From an uncultured Pelagibacteraceae bacterium (GTDB taxonomy: Bacteria > Pseudomonadota > Alphaproteobacteria > Pelagibacterales > Pelagibacteraceae), in the NCBI GenBank assembly GCA_902597875.1, contig CACJZK010000001.1, positions 72,001-136,000 on the forward strand: DNA of 64,000 nucleotides, given 5' to 3'. Position numbers and translations under genes: made by a program. Below the pieces are notes generated by a model. It did no database searches and had not been told where the DNA came from. It worked only from the letters and a program-made list of their open reading frames with translations. Positions 32,630 through 41,063 of this stretch are shown here, piece by piece; position 1 is the stretch's first letter, and each line of letters opens with the position of its first letter.

Positions 32630-33236
32630 TAATTTCTCCTTCTTTAAGTTTTAGTTTTTCTTCTTTAATTTTTAGTTTTTCTTCTTTAAGTTTAGCTTTT
32701 TTTTCTCTTTCTACTCTTCTTTTTGCTTTTGCCAAAGCCTTTTCAAAAACTTCTTGAGTGCATAAAGCTAAAATTACTGGGTCTCTTGCTTTTAGATTTG
32801 AAAAATTCCAATAACTTCTTTTTCTTATTAAAGAAACTGTGCCTTTTGTGCTACCAACCAATTTAGATATTTGTCCATCAGTCATCTCAGGATAATTTTT
32901 TACTAACCAGAGTATTGCATCTGGTCTATCCTGTCTTTTAGACAGAGGGGTATATTTTGGCTTTTTTCTCTCTTTTACTTCTACGTTTTCACTTCTTTGG
33001 GCAAGTATTAAAGACTGTTCTGGATTTTTAGAACATTTATCTATTTCGTCTCTAGTAAGCTGACCTGCAAGTATAGGGTTATAAGCTTTTATTCCTTTGG
33101 CAACATCACCATCGGCAATGCCTTTGACTTCTAATTCATGCAAATTACAAAAATTAGCAATTTGTTTAAAAGTTAAAGTGGTATTTTCTACAAGCCAAAC
33201 AGCAGTAGCTTTTGGCATGAAAGGTGTTTCTGACAT
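32619..33236 (-). CDS. trcR: TrcR-like cell-cycle transcriptional regulator (DUF1013 family)
   Basis: 205 residues. The conserved alphaproteobacterial DUF1013 core is recognisable: PFMPKATAVWLVENTTLTFKQIA at the start, IKAYNPILAGQLT, RQDRPDAILWLVKNYPEMTDGQI, LVGSTKGTVSLIRKRSYWN and DPVILALCTQ. It contains two helix-turn-helix-like segments. The last 35 residues are a charged helix containing three copies of a heptad of the type KLKEEKL. It overlaps purE and follows rpmE by 7 bases. In Caulobacter the homologue interacts with cell-cycle transcription; here the role is inferred. Confidence 0.85.
   Translation of the reverse strand: MSETPFMPKATAVWLVENTTLTFKQIANFCNLHELEVKGIADGDVAKGIKAYNPILAGQLTRDEIDKCSKNPEQSLILAQRSENVEVKERKKPKYTPLSKRQDRPDAILWLVKNYPEMTDGQISKLVGSTKGTVSLIRKRSYWNFSNLKARDPVILALCTQEVFEKALAKAKRRVEREKKAKLKEEKLKIKEEKLKLKEGEINEE
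32640..32692 (-). repeat. 21-bp tandem repeat (about 2.5 copies) in the trcR 3' end
   Basis: Consecutive 21-base units of the form CTTCTTTAAkTTTTAGTTTTT (plus-strand sense) encode the heptads KLKEEKL, KIKEEKL and KLKEGEI at the C-terminus. The units are nearly identical at DNA level, so copy number could vary between strains by slippage. Confidence 0.7.
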
Positions 33237-33243
33237 AATCTAA

Positions 33244-33471
33244 TTAATTTTTTTTTCTAAGGTTACTAAATCTCTTATTATACTTACTAACTCTTCCTTT
33301 ATCCAAAATTTTTTGGGCACCACCAGTCCAAGCAGAGTGTGACTTTGGGTCGATATCTAATTTTAAAACATCATTTTCCTTACCCCAAGTAGATCTGGTT
33401 TCAAATTCACTACCATCAGTCATGACTACTTTTATTTTATGATAATCTGGGTGTATATTTTTCTTTTTCAT
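33244..33471 (-). CDS. rpmE: 50S ribosomal protein L31
   Basis: 75 residues from ATG 33471: [20 protein letters not shown], then [21 protein letters not shown] and VSKYNKRF. It lacks the CxxC zinc motif, so it is the zinc-free form. A longer in-frame extension upstream (to 33561) lies inside suhB and is not part of the protein. It sits between suhB and trcR on the same strand. Confidence 0.94.
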   Translation of the reverse strand: MKKKNIHPDYHKIKVVMTDGSEFETRSTWGKENDVLKLDIDPKSHSAWTGGAQKILDKGRVSKYNKRFSNLRKKN

Positions 33472-33499
33472 GAAAAATGTTTTATATGATAAAGGTTTC

Positions 33500-34300
33500 T
33501 TACTCAATATTTTTTTGTAATAAATTTTTAAGCTCTTCGTGAATTTTTGAATTAGTAGCAATAATATTCTTCTTAGGTGATACTTTTTTCTCTTTTTCCA
33601 TAAAATCTACAAATCCACCAGCTTCTTTGACAATTATCAACCCTGCAGCAATATCCCAATAATTTAACTCTCTTTGCCAAAAACCATCAAACCTTCCGCA
33701 AGCTACATTTGCCATATCAAGAGCAGCACTGCCAAATTTACGAATAGGAATATTAACTTTGCTAGAAATATTTTCAAATTCTTTAAAAATATTATCTCTA
33801 TTTTTACTACTTGATCTTGGTCCACCAGTAACTAGCATAGCATTACTTAAAATTTTTTTATTAGAAACTCTTATTCTAGAATTATTTAAAAAAGCTCCAG
33901 AACCTTTTTCAGCAAAAAACATTTCATTTTTAATTGGATCAAATATCATTCCACTTACAATCTCACCTTTTTCTTCATACCCTACAGAAATCGCAAATTG
34001 AGGTATACCATTTAGGAAATTTGAGGTTCCATCAATAGGATCTATGATCCATCTTTTTTCATTATTATTTGCGTTTATAATTCCAGATTCTTCGCTCAAA
34101 ATTCCATAATCTGGATGTGCTTTTTGAAGTTCCTCAATAATAATTTTTTCTGAACGTTTGTCTGCAGCCGAAACAAAATCGCCTGGCCCCTTAGAAGATA
34201 CTTGTAATTTTTCCAATTCTCCAAAATCTCTTATTAATGATTTAGATGCCTTAGTACAGGCTCTATAAATGATATTCATACTAGGGGAACTTATTCTCAT
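33500..34300 (-). CDS. suhB: Inositol-1-monophosphatase family protein
   Basis: 266 residues. Mg-dependent phosphatase motifs are ILSEESG (metal Glu), [15 protein letters not shown] (D-P-I-D-G-T) and [17 protein letters not shown] (second motif W-D). It hydrolyses inositol or related sugar phosphates, and the E. coli homologue also aids rRNA maturation. The start codon overlaps the efp stop by 1 base (TAATG). The start at 34300 is preferred because alphaproteobacterial SuhB proteins carry a similar 7-8-residue lead. Confidence 0.93.
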   Translation of the reverse strand: MRISSPSMNIIYRACTKASKSLIRDFGELEKLQVSSKGPGDFVSAADKRSEKIIIEELQKAHPDYGILSEESGIINANNNEKRWIIDPIDGTSNFLNGIPQFAISVGYEEKGEIVSGMIFDPIKNEMFFAEKGSGAFLNNSRIRVSNKKILSNAMLVTGGPRSSSKNRDNIFKEFENISSKVNIPIRKFGSAALDMANVACGRFDGFWQRELNYWDIAAGLIIVKEAGGFVDFMEKEKKVSPKKNIIATNSKIHEELKNLLQKNIE

Positions 34301-34863
34301 TAATTAACTTTTTTCACATACTCTAAAGTTCTAGTGTCTAAAATAATTTTTTCACCAGACTCAATAAAAGGCGGCACAGTTATATTTATACCATTATCTA
34401 AGGTTGCAGGTTTATAAGAAGAAGCTGCTGTCTGACCTTTTACTACTGCATCAGTCGTTTGTATGGTACATTCTATATTGTTAGGTAAATCAATCGACAT
34501 AGGCTTTTCCTCCATAAATGTGATTACCACTTCTAGATTTTCACTTAAAAGTTTGTATTTTTCTCCTGTCAAAGATTTTGGTAAAGAGATTTGTTCAAAA
34601 GTTTTGTTATCCATGAAATGGCAATCATTTTCATCCAAATAAAGAAAATTAAATTTTTTTTCATCTAACTCAGCTTTATCCACGTTTTCACTTGACCTAA
34701 ATCTTTCATTTAACTTTGTACCTTTAGTAATGCTTTTAAGTTCTACCTGATTAAAAGCACCACCTTTTCCTGGTTTAACATGTTGAGTTTTTAGAACATT
34801 CCAATAATCATTCTTATGTTCTATTATCATTCCTGGTTTTATTTCATTTGCTAATATTTTCAT
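34300..34863 (-). CDS. efp: Translation elongation factor P
   Basis: 187 residues, three beta-barrel domains. The loop KPGKGGAFNQVEL contains Lys33, the position modified in many bacteria. The C-terminal domain has VVKGQTAASSYKPATLDNGI and VPPFIESGEKIILDTRTLEYV, typical of EF-P. It rescues ribosomes stalled at proline runs. It overlaps thiE and suhB by 1 base each, within a tightly coupled operon. No epmA-type modification gene is visible nearby. Confidence 0.96.
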   Translation of the reverse strand: MKILANEIKPGMIIEHKNDYWNVLKTQHVKPGKGGAFNQVELKSITKGTKLNERFRSSENVDKAELDEKKFNFLYLDENDCHFMDNKTFEQISLPKSLTGEKYKLLSENLEVVITFMEEKPMSIDLPNNIECTIQTTDAVVKGQTAASSYKPATLDNGINITVPPFIESGEKIILDTRTLEYVKKVN

Positions 34864-35465
34864 TAATTAAATTTCCTTATAGCTTTTTCTGGTTTTAGAG
34901 TGGGGTTATTCCAAATATAACTTGAAATTGCAATATAATTCGCACCCAAACTAATCAATTTTTTATAATTTTTATTAGTAATCCCTCCAATAACAACAAT
35001 TGGTATTTTTGTTTTTTTTCTAGTTTCTTTAATGAGTTTTATTTTAGCTTTTTTTGCATCAGGCTTTAATTTTGATTTAAAAAAAGATCCGATAGCTATA
35101 TAATTTACTTTGTTTTTTATTGCTCGAGTAACTAATTTTTCTGATCCATGACAGGTTATGCCTATAATTTTTCTTTTTAATATTTTATTTGTTTTTCGGA
35201 AAGAGGTATCCGATTGCCCAATATGACAACCTGCAGCCCCAATTTCTTTGGCAATGTATGGATTGTCATTAATTATTAATTTGACCTTATGTCTATTAGT
35301 TATATCTTTAATTAGCTTGCCAATTTTTAAAATTTTATTTTTTGGATAATTTTTTAGTCTTAATTGAAAATAACTAACTCTTTTACTTGCTAGGACATTT
35401 TCTAACGCTGAATAAAAAGCAGCATTGATTTTGTTAGGTGAAATTAGATAAATAAATCTTTTCAA
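34863..35465 (-). CDS. thiE: Thiamine-phosphate synthase family protein
   Basis: 200 residues, TIM-barrel ThiE fold. The motifs are YFQLRLKN, KLIINDNPYIAKEIGAAGCHIGQSD (pyrophosphate-binding), IIGITCHG, YIAIGSFFKS and IPIVVIGGITNKNY. It joins HMP-pyrophosphate to thiazole phosphate. The sequence is somewhat diverged from classical ThiE: the usual Q-x-R-x-K reads QLRLKN and G-x-x-x-x-T-x-T-K reads GSFFKS. A TenI-like role cannot be excluded. thiD lies at 53419-54231. Confidence 0.85.
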   Translation of the reverse strand: MKRFIYLISPNKINAAFYSALENVLASKRVSYFQLRLKNYPKNKILKIGKLIKDITNRHKVKLIINDNPYIAKEIGAAGCHIGQSDTSFRKTNKILKRKIIGITCHGSEKLVTRAIKNKVNYIAIGSFFKSKLKPDAKKAKIKLIKETRKKTKIPIVVIGGITNKNYKKLISLGANYIAISSYIWNNPTLKPEKAIRKFN

Positions 35466-35468
35466 TTT

Positions 35469-36485
35469 TCAAGCGGCAAATTCTTTTTCTAGGTTTTCTG
35501 ACCACTCGGCTTTAGACGACATACCATTCATTTTAGCTCTATGATTAAATACGCTATGGACCGTTTTAGTGTCTTTCATATTCTTTGACCATGTTTTGAG
35601 AGCACTTTGTTGCAAAGCTCTACCATAAGAAAAAGAGATAAGAAAATTTGTATCATTAAGTTTATTGATTTCATTTAAATTTTTAGTAGCCTCCTGTTCG
35701 CTTTGCCCACCAGATAAAAAAGCTATACCAGTTACATCAGTTGGTACATTTTTTTTTAAACATTCAATTGTTTTTTCAGCTATTTCTTTTGAATTAGACT
35801 TATCTTTGCAACTAGATCCTGGTAAAATCATATTAGGTTTTAGAATTGTACCCTTAAGGGAAATTTTGTGAATTTCTAATTCGTTATAACATTCGTTGAG
35901 TACATTTGTTGTTACCTCGTAACATTTATTTATATCATGTTGTCCATCCATTAAAACTTCAGGTTCAACAATCGGAACCATCTTAGCTTCTTGAGCAAGA
36001 GCTGCATATCTAGCCAGAGCATGAGCATTCGATTTAATTGCTTGTGAAGAAGGATACTTATCTGAAATAGAGTAAACCGCCCTCCATTTTGTAAACCTAG
36101 CACCTAGTTTATAATAATCGTTCAATCTATCTCTCAACCCATCCAAACCCTCAGTAACTTTTTCATCTTTAGATCCAGCTAAAGTTTTAGCTCCTTTATC
36201 CACTTTTATACCTGGTATAGAATCACTTTTCATAATTAGTTCTGGGATGGAAATTCCCTTAGAACTTTTTTGCCTCAACGTCTCTTCAAAGAGAATAACA
36301 CCTCCAATATAATTTTTCATAGCATCTGAACTAAATAATGTTTCTCGAAAATTAAGTCTATTTTCTGGAGTTGAGTCAACGTTGACACTTTTTAATCTCT
36401 TTTCCATAGTGCCAGTGCTTTCGTCAGCAGCTAAAATTCCCTTACCTTTTGCCACCATTTTTTTTGCGATTTCTTCTAGTGTCAT
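35469..36485 (-). CDS. fbaB: Fructose-bisphosphate aldolase, class I
   Basis: 338 residues, the eukaryote-like class I family. GILAADESTGTMEKR (16-30), FTKWRAVYSI (131-140), PIVEPEVLMDG (171-181) and LKGTILKPNMILPG (210-223), with Lys216 as the Schiff-base lysine, are all conserved. FLSGGQSEQEA is present near the C-terminus. It cleaves or forms fructose-1,6-bisphosphate in glycolysis and gluconeogenesis. It lies 9 bases downstream of pgk and 3 bases upstream of thiE. Confidence 0.95.
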   Translation of the reverse strand: MTLEEIAKKMVAKGKGILAADESTGTMEKRLKSVNVDSTPENRLNFRETLFSSDAMKNYIGGVILFEETLRQKSSKGISIPELIMKSDSIPGIKVDKGAKTLAGSKDEKVTEGLDGLRDRLNDYYKLGARFTKWRAVYSISDKYPSSQAIKSNAHALARYAALAQEAKMVPIVEPEVLMDGQHDINKCYEVTTNVLNECYNELEIHKISLKGTILKPNMILPGSSCKDKSNSKEIAEKTIECLKKNVPTDVTGIAFLSGGQSEQEATKNLNEINKLNDTNFLISFSYGRALQQSALKTWSKNMKDTKTVHSVFNHRAKMNGMSSKAEWSENLEKEFAA

Positions 36486-36494
36486 AAGCGATAT

Positions 36495-37676
36495 TTATTT
36501 TAAAACACTTAGACCAGGCAAGTCTTTTCCCTCTAAATATTCTAAGAAAGCCCCCCCAGCTGTTGATAAGTGCGTAAAGGATAAATTTAATTTGCTTTTA
36601 TTAATTGCCGCAATGGTATCTCCACCACCTAGAATTGATATTAAAGAATTATTAATTGTATTTTCTGATATTTTTTTTGCTATCGAAAATGTGCCCTCAG
36701 AAAAATTTTTATTTTCAAAATATCCAATTGGACCATTCCAGAAAACAGTTTTAGATTGATCTATAATATTTTTAATTAATTCAATTGTTTTTGAACCAGC
36801 ATCTAAAATTATTTCATCACTTTTAATCTCATTTTTTTCTCTATTTTCAGCTTTTCCTTTAAAACTTTTTGATATTTTGCAATCTTCTGGAATTATAATA
36901 TTGCAGTTATTCTTTAATGCCTCAGAGTATATTTTATGTATTATTTCGCTAGATTTTTCTTCAACAAGCGACTTACCAATTTCAAAACCTTTATATACTA
37001 AAAAATTATTTGCCATAGCTCCAACTATAACGATGTTTTCTACGTTTTTAATCAAATTCAATATTACATTAATTTTTGATGATATTTTTGAACCTCCTAT
37101 AATGCATGTAACTGGAGATTTTTTCTCTTTCAAAATTAAATTTATAGAATCTATTTCTTTTTTTAAAAGCGGACCTGCATAGGATTCTTTTAAAAAATGA
37201 GTTATTTTGTGAATTGATGCCTGTTTTCTGTGAGAGCAAGAAAAAGCATCATTGATGTATATATCCCCTAGTTCCGAGAGTTGTTTAGAAAATTTTTCAT
37301 CATTTCTATTTTCTCCTGGATAAAATCTTATATTTTCTAAAAAAAGAATTTCTCCTTGCTTCAAATTTAGACTTTTATGCTTAGTTTTTTCATCTATATT
37401 TTCAGTATGAAAAATAATTTTAGTTCCAATTTTTTTTTTTAAGTATTCAAAAATAGGCATAAGAGAAAATTTATTATCTCTTTTGCCCTCTGGCCTACCT
37501 AGATGAGAAACAAGAATTATCTTAGCATTTTTTTTAATTAAGTTTTCAACAAAGGGAATTACACTTAAAATTCTAGTTGGATCTAAAATTTTTTCATTTT
37601 CAATTGGAACATTAAAATCCACTCTTAAAATGACTCTTTTGTTTTTAATATCAAGGTTTTTTGGAAAAAATTTCAT
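36495..37676 (-). CDS. pgk: Phosphoglycerate kinase
   Basis: 393 residues, two Rossmann-like lobes. RVILRVDFNVPIE opens the N-lobe, with LVSHLGRPEGK and the 3-PG-site SCSHRKQASIHKI. The C-lobe has VWNGPIGYFE-like FWNGPIGYFENK, ILGGGDTIAAIN and HLSTAGGAFLEYLEGKDLPGL. It interconverts 1,3-bisphosphoglycerate and 3-phosphoglycerate with ADP/ATP. The tkt stop lies only 14 bases upstream, so the gapA gene often found between the two is absent here. Confidence 0.97.
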   Translation of the reverse strand: MKFFPKNLDIKNKRVILRVDFNVPIENEKILDPTRILSVIPFVENLIKKNAKIILVSHLGRPEGKRDNKFSLMPIFEYLKKKIGTKIIFHTENIDEKTKHKSLNLKQGEILFLENIRFYPGENRNDEKFSKQLSELGDIYINDAFSCSHRKQASIHKITHFLKESYAGPLLKKEIDSINLILKEKKSPVTCIIGGSKISSKINVILNLIKNVENIVIVGAMANNFLVYKGFEIGKSLVEEKSSEIIHKIYSEALKNNCNIIIPEDCKISKSFKGKAENREKNEIKSDEIILDAGSKTIELIKNIIDQSKTVFWNGPIGYFENKNFSEGTFSIAKKISENTINNSLISILGGGDTIAAINKSKLNLSFTHLSTAGGAFLEYLEGKDLPGLSVLK

Positions 37677-37690
37677 TTGTTTTTAATGAA

Positions 37691-39676
37691 TTATTTTTTA
37701 AGTAAAATTCTGGCAAATTCTACAACTTTATCACTATTTAGATCATAGTGATTATATATATCTTTGTAGGGCGCGCTTTTACCAAAATCTTCTAGTCCAA
37801 TTGAAACTCCATTATTAAGAACATATTTTGCCCAACCTTTTATACTACCTGCCTCAATAGAAATTCTTGAACAAGATTTTGTTTCTAGAATTTTTTCTTT
37901 ATAATCTTTGTCTTGCTTATCAAAAATTTCTTGGCAAGGCATTGATACCACCTTTGTATCGATTTGCTCCTCCTTTAATTTTTTTTGTGCCTCCAAGGCA
38001 ATTTCAACCTCAGAACCTGAAGCAATTAATATTAATTTATAATCGTGAGATGTAATATTAAGTTCATAAGCTCCAAAACTACATTTGTTTTTTTCAGAAA
38101 AACCATCACTTATGTACGGAAGTTTTTGCCTAGATAAAGTTATAGCGCTTGGATTATTTTTACTTTTCAAAGCTATCTCCCAACATTCTAAAGTTTCATT
38201 TATATCAGCTGGTCGAAAAACATTTAAATTTGGTATTGCTCTTAAGCCTGTAAGCTGCTCGATAGGTTGATGTGTAGGTCCATCTTCACCTAGACCGATT
38301 GAGTCATGAGAAAATATGTATATTACTCTTAAACCCATCAAAGCTGATAGTCTAATAGAAGGTTTGCAATAATCAGAAAAAATTAAAAAAGTTCCTCCAT
38401 AAGGTATCAAACCGCCATATAAAGCTAGACCGTTCATTATAGATGCCATGCCGTGTTCTCTAACTCCGTAATGGATATAGTTACCATTAAAATTTTTTGA
38501 AGAAATAACATTGGAATTTTTAGTTTTAGTGTTATTTGATCCGCTTAAATCAGCCGATCCTCCAATGAGTCCAGGTAAAAAACTAGACACTGTTTCAATT
38601 ACTGCAGATGAACACTGTCTCGTAGCCATTTCTGGTTTAGAACTGAAGTTTTTTGTTTTCTCTTCTTTAATAATTTTCTCAAGATTTTCTACATTAAATC
38701 CTTTAGTCATTTTTTTTAATTCTGCCTTAATTTTTGGACTTATTTTACTGAAACTTTCTTCCCAATCTTTCTCGATTAATCCACCTTTTTTTCCGATCGC
38801 CCTCCATGCTTCTAAAATTTCTTTTGGTGTTTCAAAAGAACTCCACCTCCAATTCAATTTTTTTCTTACTAGTTCAATTTCTTCTTCGCCTAAAGGAGAA
38901 CCATGAGATGAGGCCTTTCCAGACTTATTAGGAGAACCATAACCAATTATAGTTTTACAAGATATTAAATTCGGCTTATTTGATTTTGATGCCTTTTTTA
39001 TTGCATTTGAAATTAGTTTTTCATTATGACCATTTATCTCTTGAAAGTTCCATCCATAACCTTCAAACCTTTTTTTAAAGTTGTCTGAAACGCTTAAAGA
39101 GGTAGATCCGTCTATAGAAATTTTGTTATTATCAAAAAGAACGATTAAGTTTTTAAGTTTAAGATGACCAGCCAAACTCATCACTTCATGACTTATTCCT
39201 TCCATCAAATCACCGTCGCTGGCAATAACATAAGTTTTGTGATTAATAATTTTAGATCCAAATTTTTTTCTGAAAATTTCTTCCCCAATAGCGATACCAA
39301 CGGAATTTCCTAAACCTTGTCCAAGTGGACCAGTTGTAGTTTCTATTCCCGAATTTTTTTTGTACTCTGGATGACCAGCGCAAATAGAGTCGAGTTGTCT
39401 AAAATTCTTAATATCATTCAAAGAAACACTTTTATATCCAGTTAAATAAAGTAAAGAATATAAAAGCATCGAACCATGTCCTGCTGACAAAATAAATCTA
39501 TCTCTATTAATCCATCCAGGATTTTCAGGATTAAACCTCAGGTGGTATTTAAAAAGTACCGACGCTACATCGGCCATACCCATAGGCATGCCAGGATGTC
39601 CTGACTTTGCTTTTTGCACAGCATCGATCGACAAAAATCTAATTGCGTTTGCTAATTGCTTTAATTTTATAGTCAC
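37691..39676 (-). CDS. tkt: Transketolase
   Basis: 661 residues, full length. Thiamine-diphosphate motifs are SAGHGSMLLYSLLYL, TTGPLGQGLGNSVG, and GDGDLMEGISHEVMSLAGHLKLKNLIVLFDNN-type sequence (short form SDGDLMEG), with YGVREHGMASIMNG and FSHDSIGLGEDGPTHQP in the pyrimidine domain. It interconverts pentose and hexose phosphates. It is the first gene of the long minus-strand operon and is divergent from the zapA operon across a 61-base gap with a palindrome. Confidence 0.97.
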   Translation of the reverse strand: MTIKLKQLANAIRFLSIDAVQKAKSGHPGMPMGMADVASVLFKYHLRFNPENPGWINRDRFILSAGHGSMLLYSLLYLTGYKSVSLNDIKNFRQLDSICAGHPEYKKNSGIETTTGPLGQGLGNSVGIAIGEEIFRKKFGSKIINHKTYVIASDGDLMEGISHEVMSLAGHLKLKNLIVLFDNNKISIDGSTSLSVSDNFKKRFEGYGWNFQEINGHNEKLISNAIKKASKSNKPNLISCKTIIGYGSPNKSGKASSHGSPLGEEEIELVRKKLNWRWSSFETPKEILEAWRAIGKKGGLIEKDWEESFSKISPKIKAELKKMTKGFNVENLEKIIKEEKTKNFSSKPEMATRQCSSAVIETVSSFLPGLIGGSADLSGSNNTKTKNSNVISSKNFNGNYIHYGVREHGMASIMNGLALYGGLIPYGGTFLIFSDYCKPSIRLSALMGLRVIYIFSHDSIGLGEDGPTHQPIEQLTGLRAIPNLNVFRPADINETLECWEIALKSKNNPSAITLSRQKLPYISDGFSEKNKCSFGAYELNITSHDYKLILIASGSEVEIALEAQKKLKEEQIDTKVVSMPCQEIFDKQDKDYKEKILETKSCSRISIEAGSIKGWAKYVLNNGVSIGLEDFGKSAPYKDIYNHYDLNSDKVVEFARILLKK

Positions 39677-39693
39677 TTTCAGATTACCTATAT

Positions 39694-39729
39694 AGACTTA
39701 AAGTCTCTATATCAATATTATGGTATAAA
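39694..39729 (+). promoter_or_regulatory. Divergent tkt/zapA control region: palindrome and extended -10
   Basis: The 61-base gap holds the palindrome AGACTTAAAGTCT (39694-39706) and, towards the zapA side, TGGTATAAA (39721-39729), an extended -10-like element. The start would fall about 2-3 bases before the ATG at 39738, implying a nearly leaderless mRNA. The palindrome is at the -35 position and may bind a regulator of either gene set. Confidence 0.45.
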
Positions 39730-39737
39730 ATAAACAA

Positions 39738-40061
39738 ATGAATAATTTAGAAAATAAAGAAAAAAAATTAAATAATCTAATTGATAGATTAAGCGTTTTG
39801 TCCAACAGTTATTCACAGTCGACAAACAACACTGAAAAAATTAAAGTTGAAAAAAATCAATTAGAAAGTGAAAAAAAAGAATTAGAGAATAAACATACCG
39901 AGCTTTTAAGGGAACACAAATATTTAAAAAACAAATTAATTAAATTACAAGAGGAGGCAAATAAAAAAACTGAGATGGAGGAGCAATTTAGTCAGGAGAT
40001 AGAGGATTTAAGCCAAGAAACTGAGGAACTAGTTGAGGAAATAGAAAAATGGCAAACGTAA
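39738..40061 (+). CDS. Coiled-coil protein upstream of zapA (DUF4164-like)
   Basis: 107 residues, almost wholly predicted coiled coil: heptads run from NLENKEKKLNNLIDRLSVL through ELENKHTELLREHKYLKNKL to QEIEDLSQETEELVEEIEK. No membrane helix or enzyme motif is visible. It overlaps zapA by 13 bases. Alphaproteobacteria often carry a small coiled-coil gene of this type before zapA, which makes a role in cell division plausible but unproven. Confidence 0.75.
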   Translation: MNNLENKEKKLNNLIDRLSVLSNSYSQSTNNTEKIKVEKNQLESEKKELENKHTELLREHKYLKNKLIKLQEEANKKTEMEEQFSQEIEDLSQETEELVEEIEKWQT

Positions 40062-40495
40062 ATATAAGATTTAATAATAAAGATTATTTGCTTTCTTGCG
40101 ACGAAGGGCAGGAGGAGTCTTTAAAGAAATTAACTGTGTTTCTAGATAAAAAGTATAAAGAATTAAAAGATAGACTTGGAAATATAGGTGAGAATAAACT
40201 TTTATTGATTACAACCATCCAATTAATAGATGAATATTTTGATCTTAAAAGTAGGGTTAACTCACAAAAAACAAAATTAGATGAACTATCTAAGAAATTT
40301 ATTGAATTAAAATCCTTAGCAATTTCTTACAAAGAAAAAAAAGATCTTGAAATTGATAACTTAAACTCTGAAATTGAAAATTTTAAGAAAACTATAGAAG
40401 ATAGCTCCAATTTATACGAGACAATGCTAGACAGAACCACTAAGTCTCTTGAGCAGATAATAGAAAAAACTGAATCTAAGTCTAAAATTCAGTAA
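40049..40495 (+). CDS. zapA: Cell-division protein ZapA
   Basis: 148 residues. The N-terminal globular head ANVNIRFNNKDYLLSCDEGQEESLKKLTVFLDKKY-type sequence (2-36) is the ZapA FtsZ-binding domain. A dimerising coiled coil runs from about residue 65 to the end and is longer than in E. coli ZapA (109 residues). It cross-links FtsZ filaments at the division ring. It abuts the 5-formyl-THF cyclo-ligase gene with no room for 6S RNA between them. Confidence 0.85.
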   Translation: MANVNIRFNNKDYLLSCDEGQEESLKKLTVFLDKKYKELKDRLGNIGENKLLLITTIQLIDEYFDLKSRVNSQKTKLDELSKKFIELKSLAISYKEKKDLEIDNLNSEIENFKKTIEDSSNLYETMLDRTTKSLEQIIEKTESKSKIQ

Positions 40496-41053
40496 ATGCC
40501 GACTAAACAACAACTGAGAAATATTTATTTTAGAAAGAGAAAAAAAAATTATTTTGAAATTGATCAAAATTTTTTTAGGCCCTTAATTAATTTGTTAAAA
40601 AAACTACAACGAAAGAAAATTATTTTTTTATCACTATATTACCCCTCAAATTATGAGGTAAATACCTTAAAAATACTTAAACTATTGAAAGGAAAAAAAA
40701 ATATTAGAGCTCTTCTACCAGTTGTTAGATCTAACAATAAAATGACATTTGCTCAATGGGATACTTTAGGTGTTTTGAAAATAAACAGATTTGGAATACT
40801 TGAACCAATTAATAACAAAAAATCTTATATACCCGATGTAGCATTAGTACCTCTTTTAGCCTATGATAAAAATAATTTTAGACTTGGATATGGAAAAGGA
40901 TATTACGATAGGTTTTTTAATAAATATTTATCTTTAAATAAAGATATCCTTACCATTGGAGTTGCTTTTTCGTTTCAAAAATACCATAAACTTCCAACAT
41001 CGAAGTTTGATGTAAAACTAGACTATATCTTAACTGAGAAAGGTATTATTTAA
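40496..41053 (+). CDS. fau: 5-formyltetrahydrofolate cyclo-ligase
   Basis: 185 residues. The conserved C-terminal ATP-site motif RLGYGKGYYDRFF (about 129-141) and VALVPLLAYDKNNF identify the family. The N-terminal TKQQLRNIYFRKRK corresponds to the usual K-x-x-LR-x-x-x-L-x-x-R start. It converts 5-formyl-THF to methenyl-THF. The ATG immediately follows the zapA stop. Confidence 0.93.
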   Translation: MPTKQQLRNIYFRKRKKNYFEIDQNFFRPLINLLKKLQRKKIIFLSLYYPSNYEVNTLKILKLLKGKKNIRALLPVVRSNNKMTFAQWDTLGVLKINRFGILEPINNKKSYIPDVALVPLLAYDKNNFRLGYGKGYYDRFFNKYLSLNKDILTIGVAFSFQKYHKLPTSKFDVKLDYILTEKGII

Positions 41054-41063
41054 TATAAATAAA

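Noticed and set aside
33472-33561. 30-residue N-terminal extension of L31
   Set aside because: L31 begins at the conserved [11 protein letters not shown]; the extension overlaps suhB.
38511-38906. Antisense open frame in tkt
   Set aside because: No motifs or ribosome-binding site; it lies wholly inside a conserved enzyme gene.
40490-40500. 6S RNA expected between zapA and fau
   Set aside because: The two genes abut, leaving no space for it.
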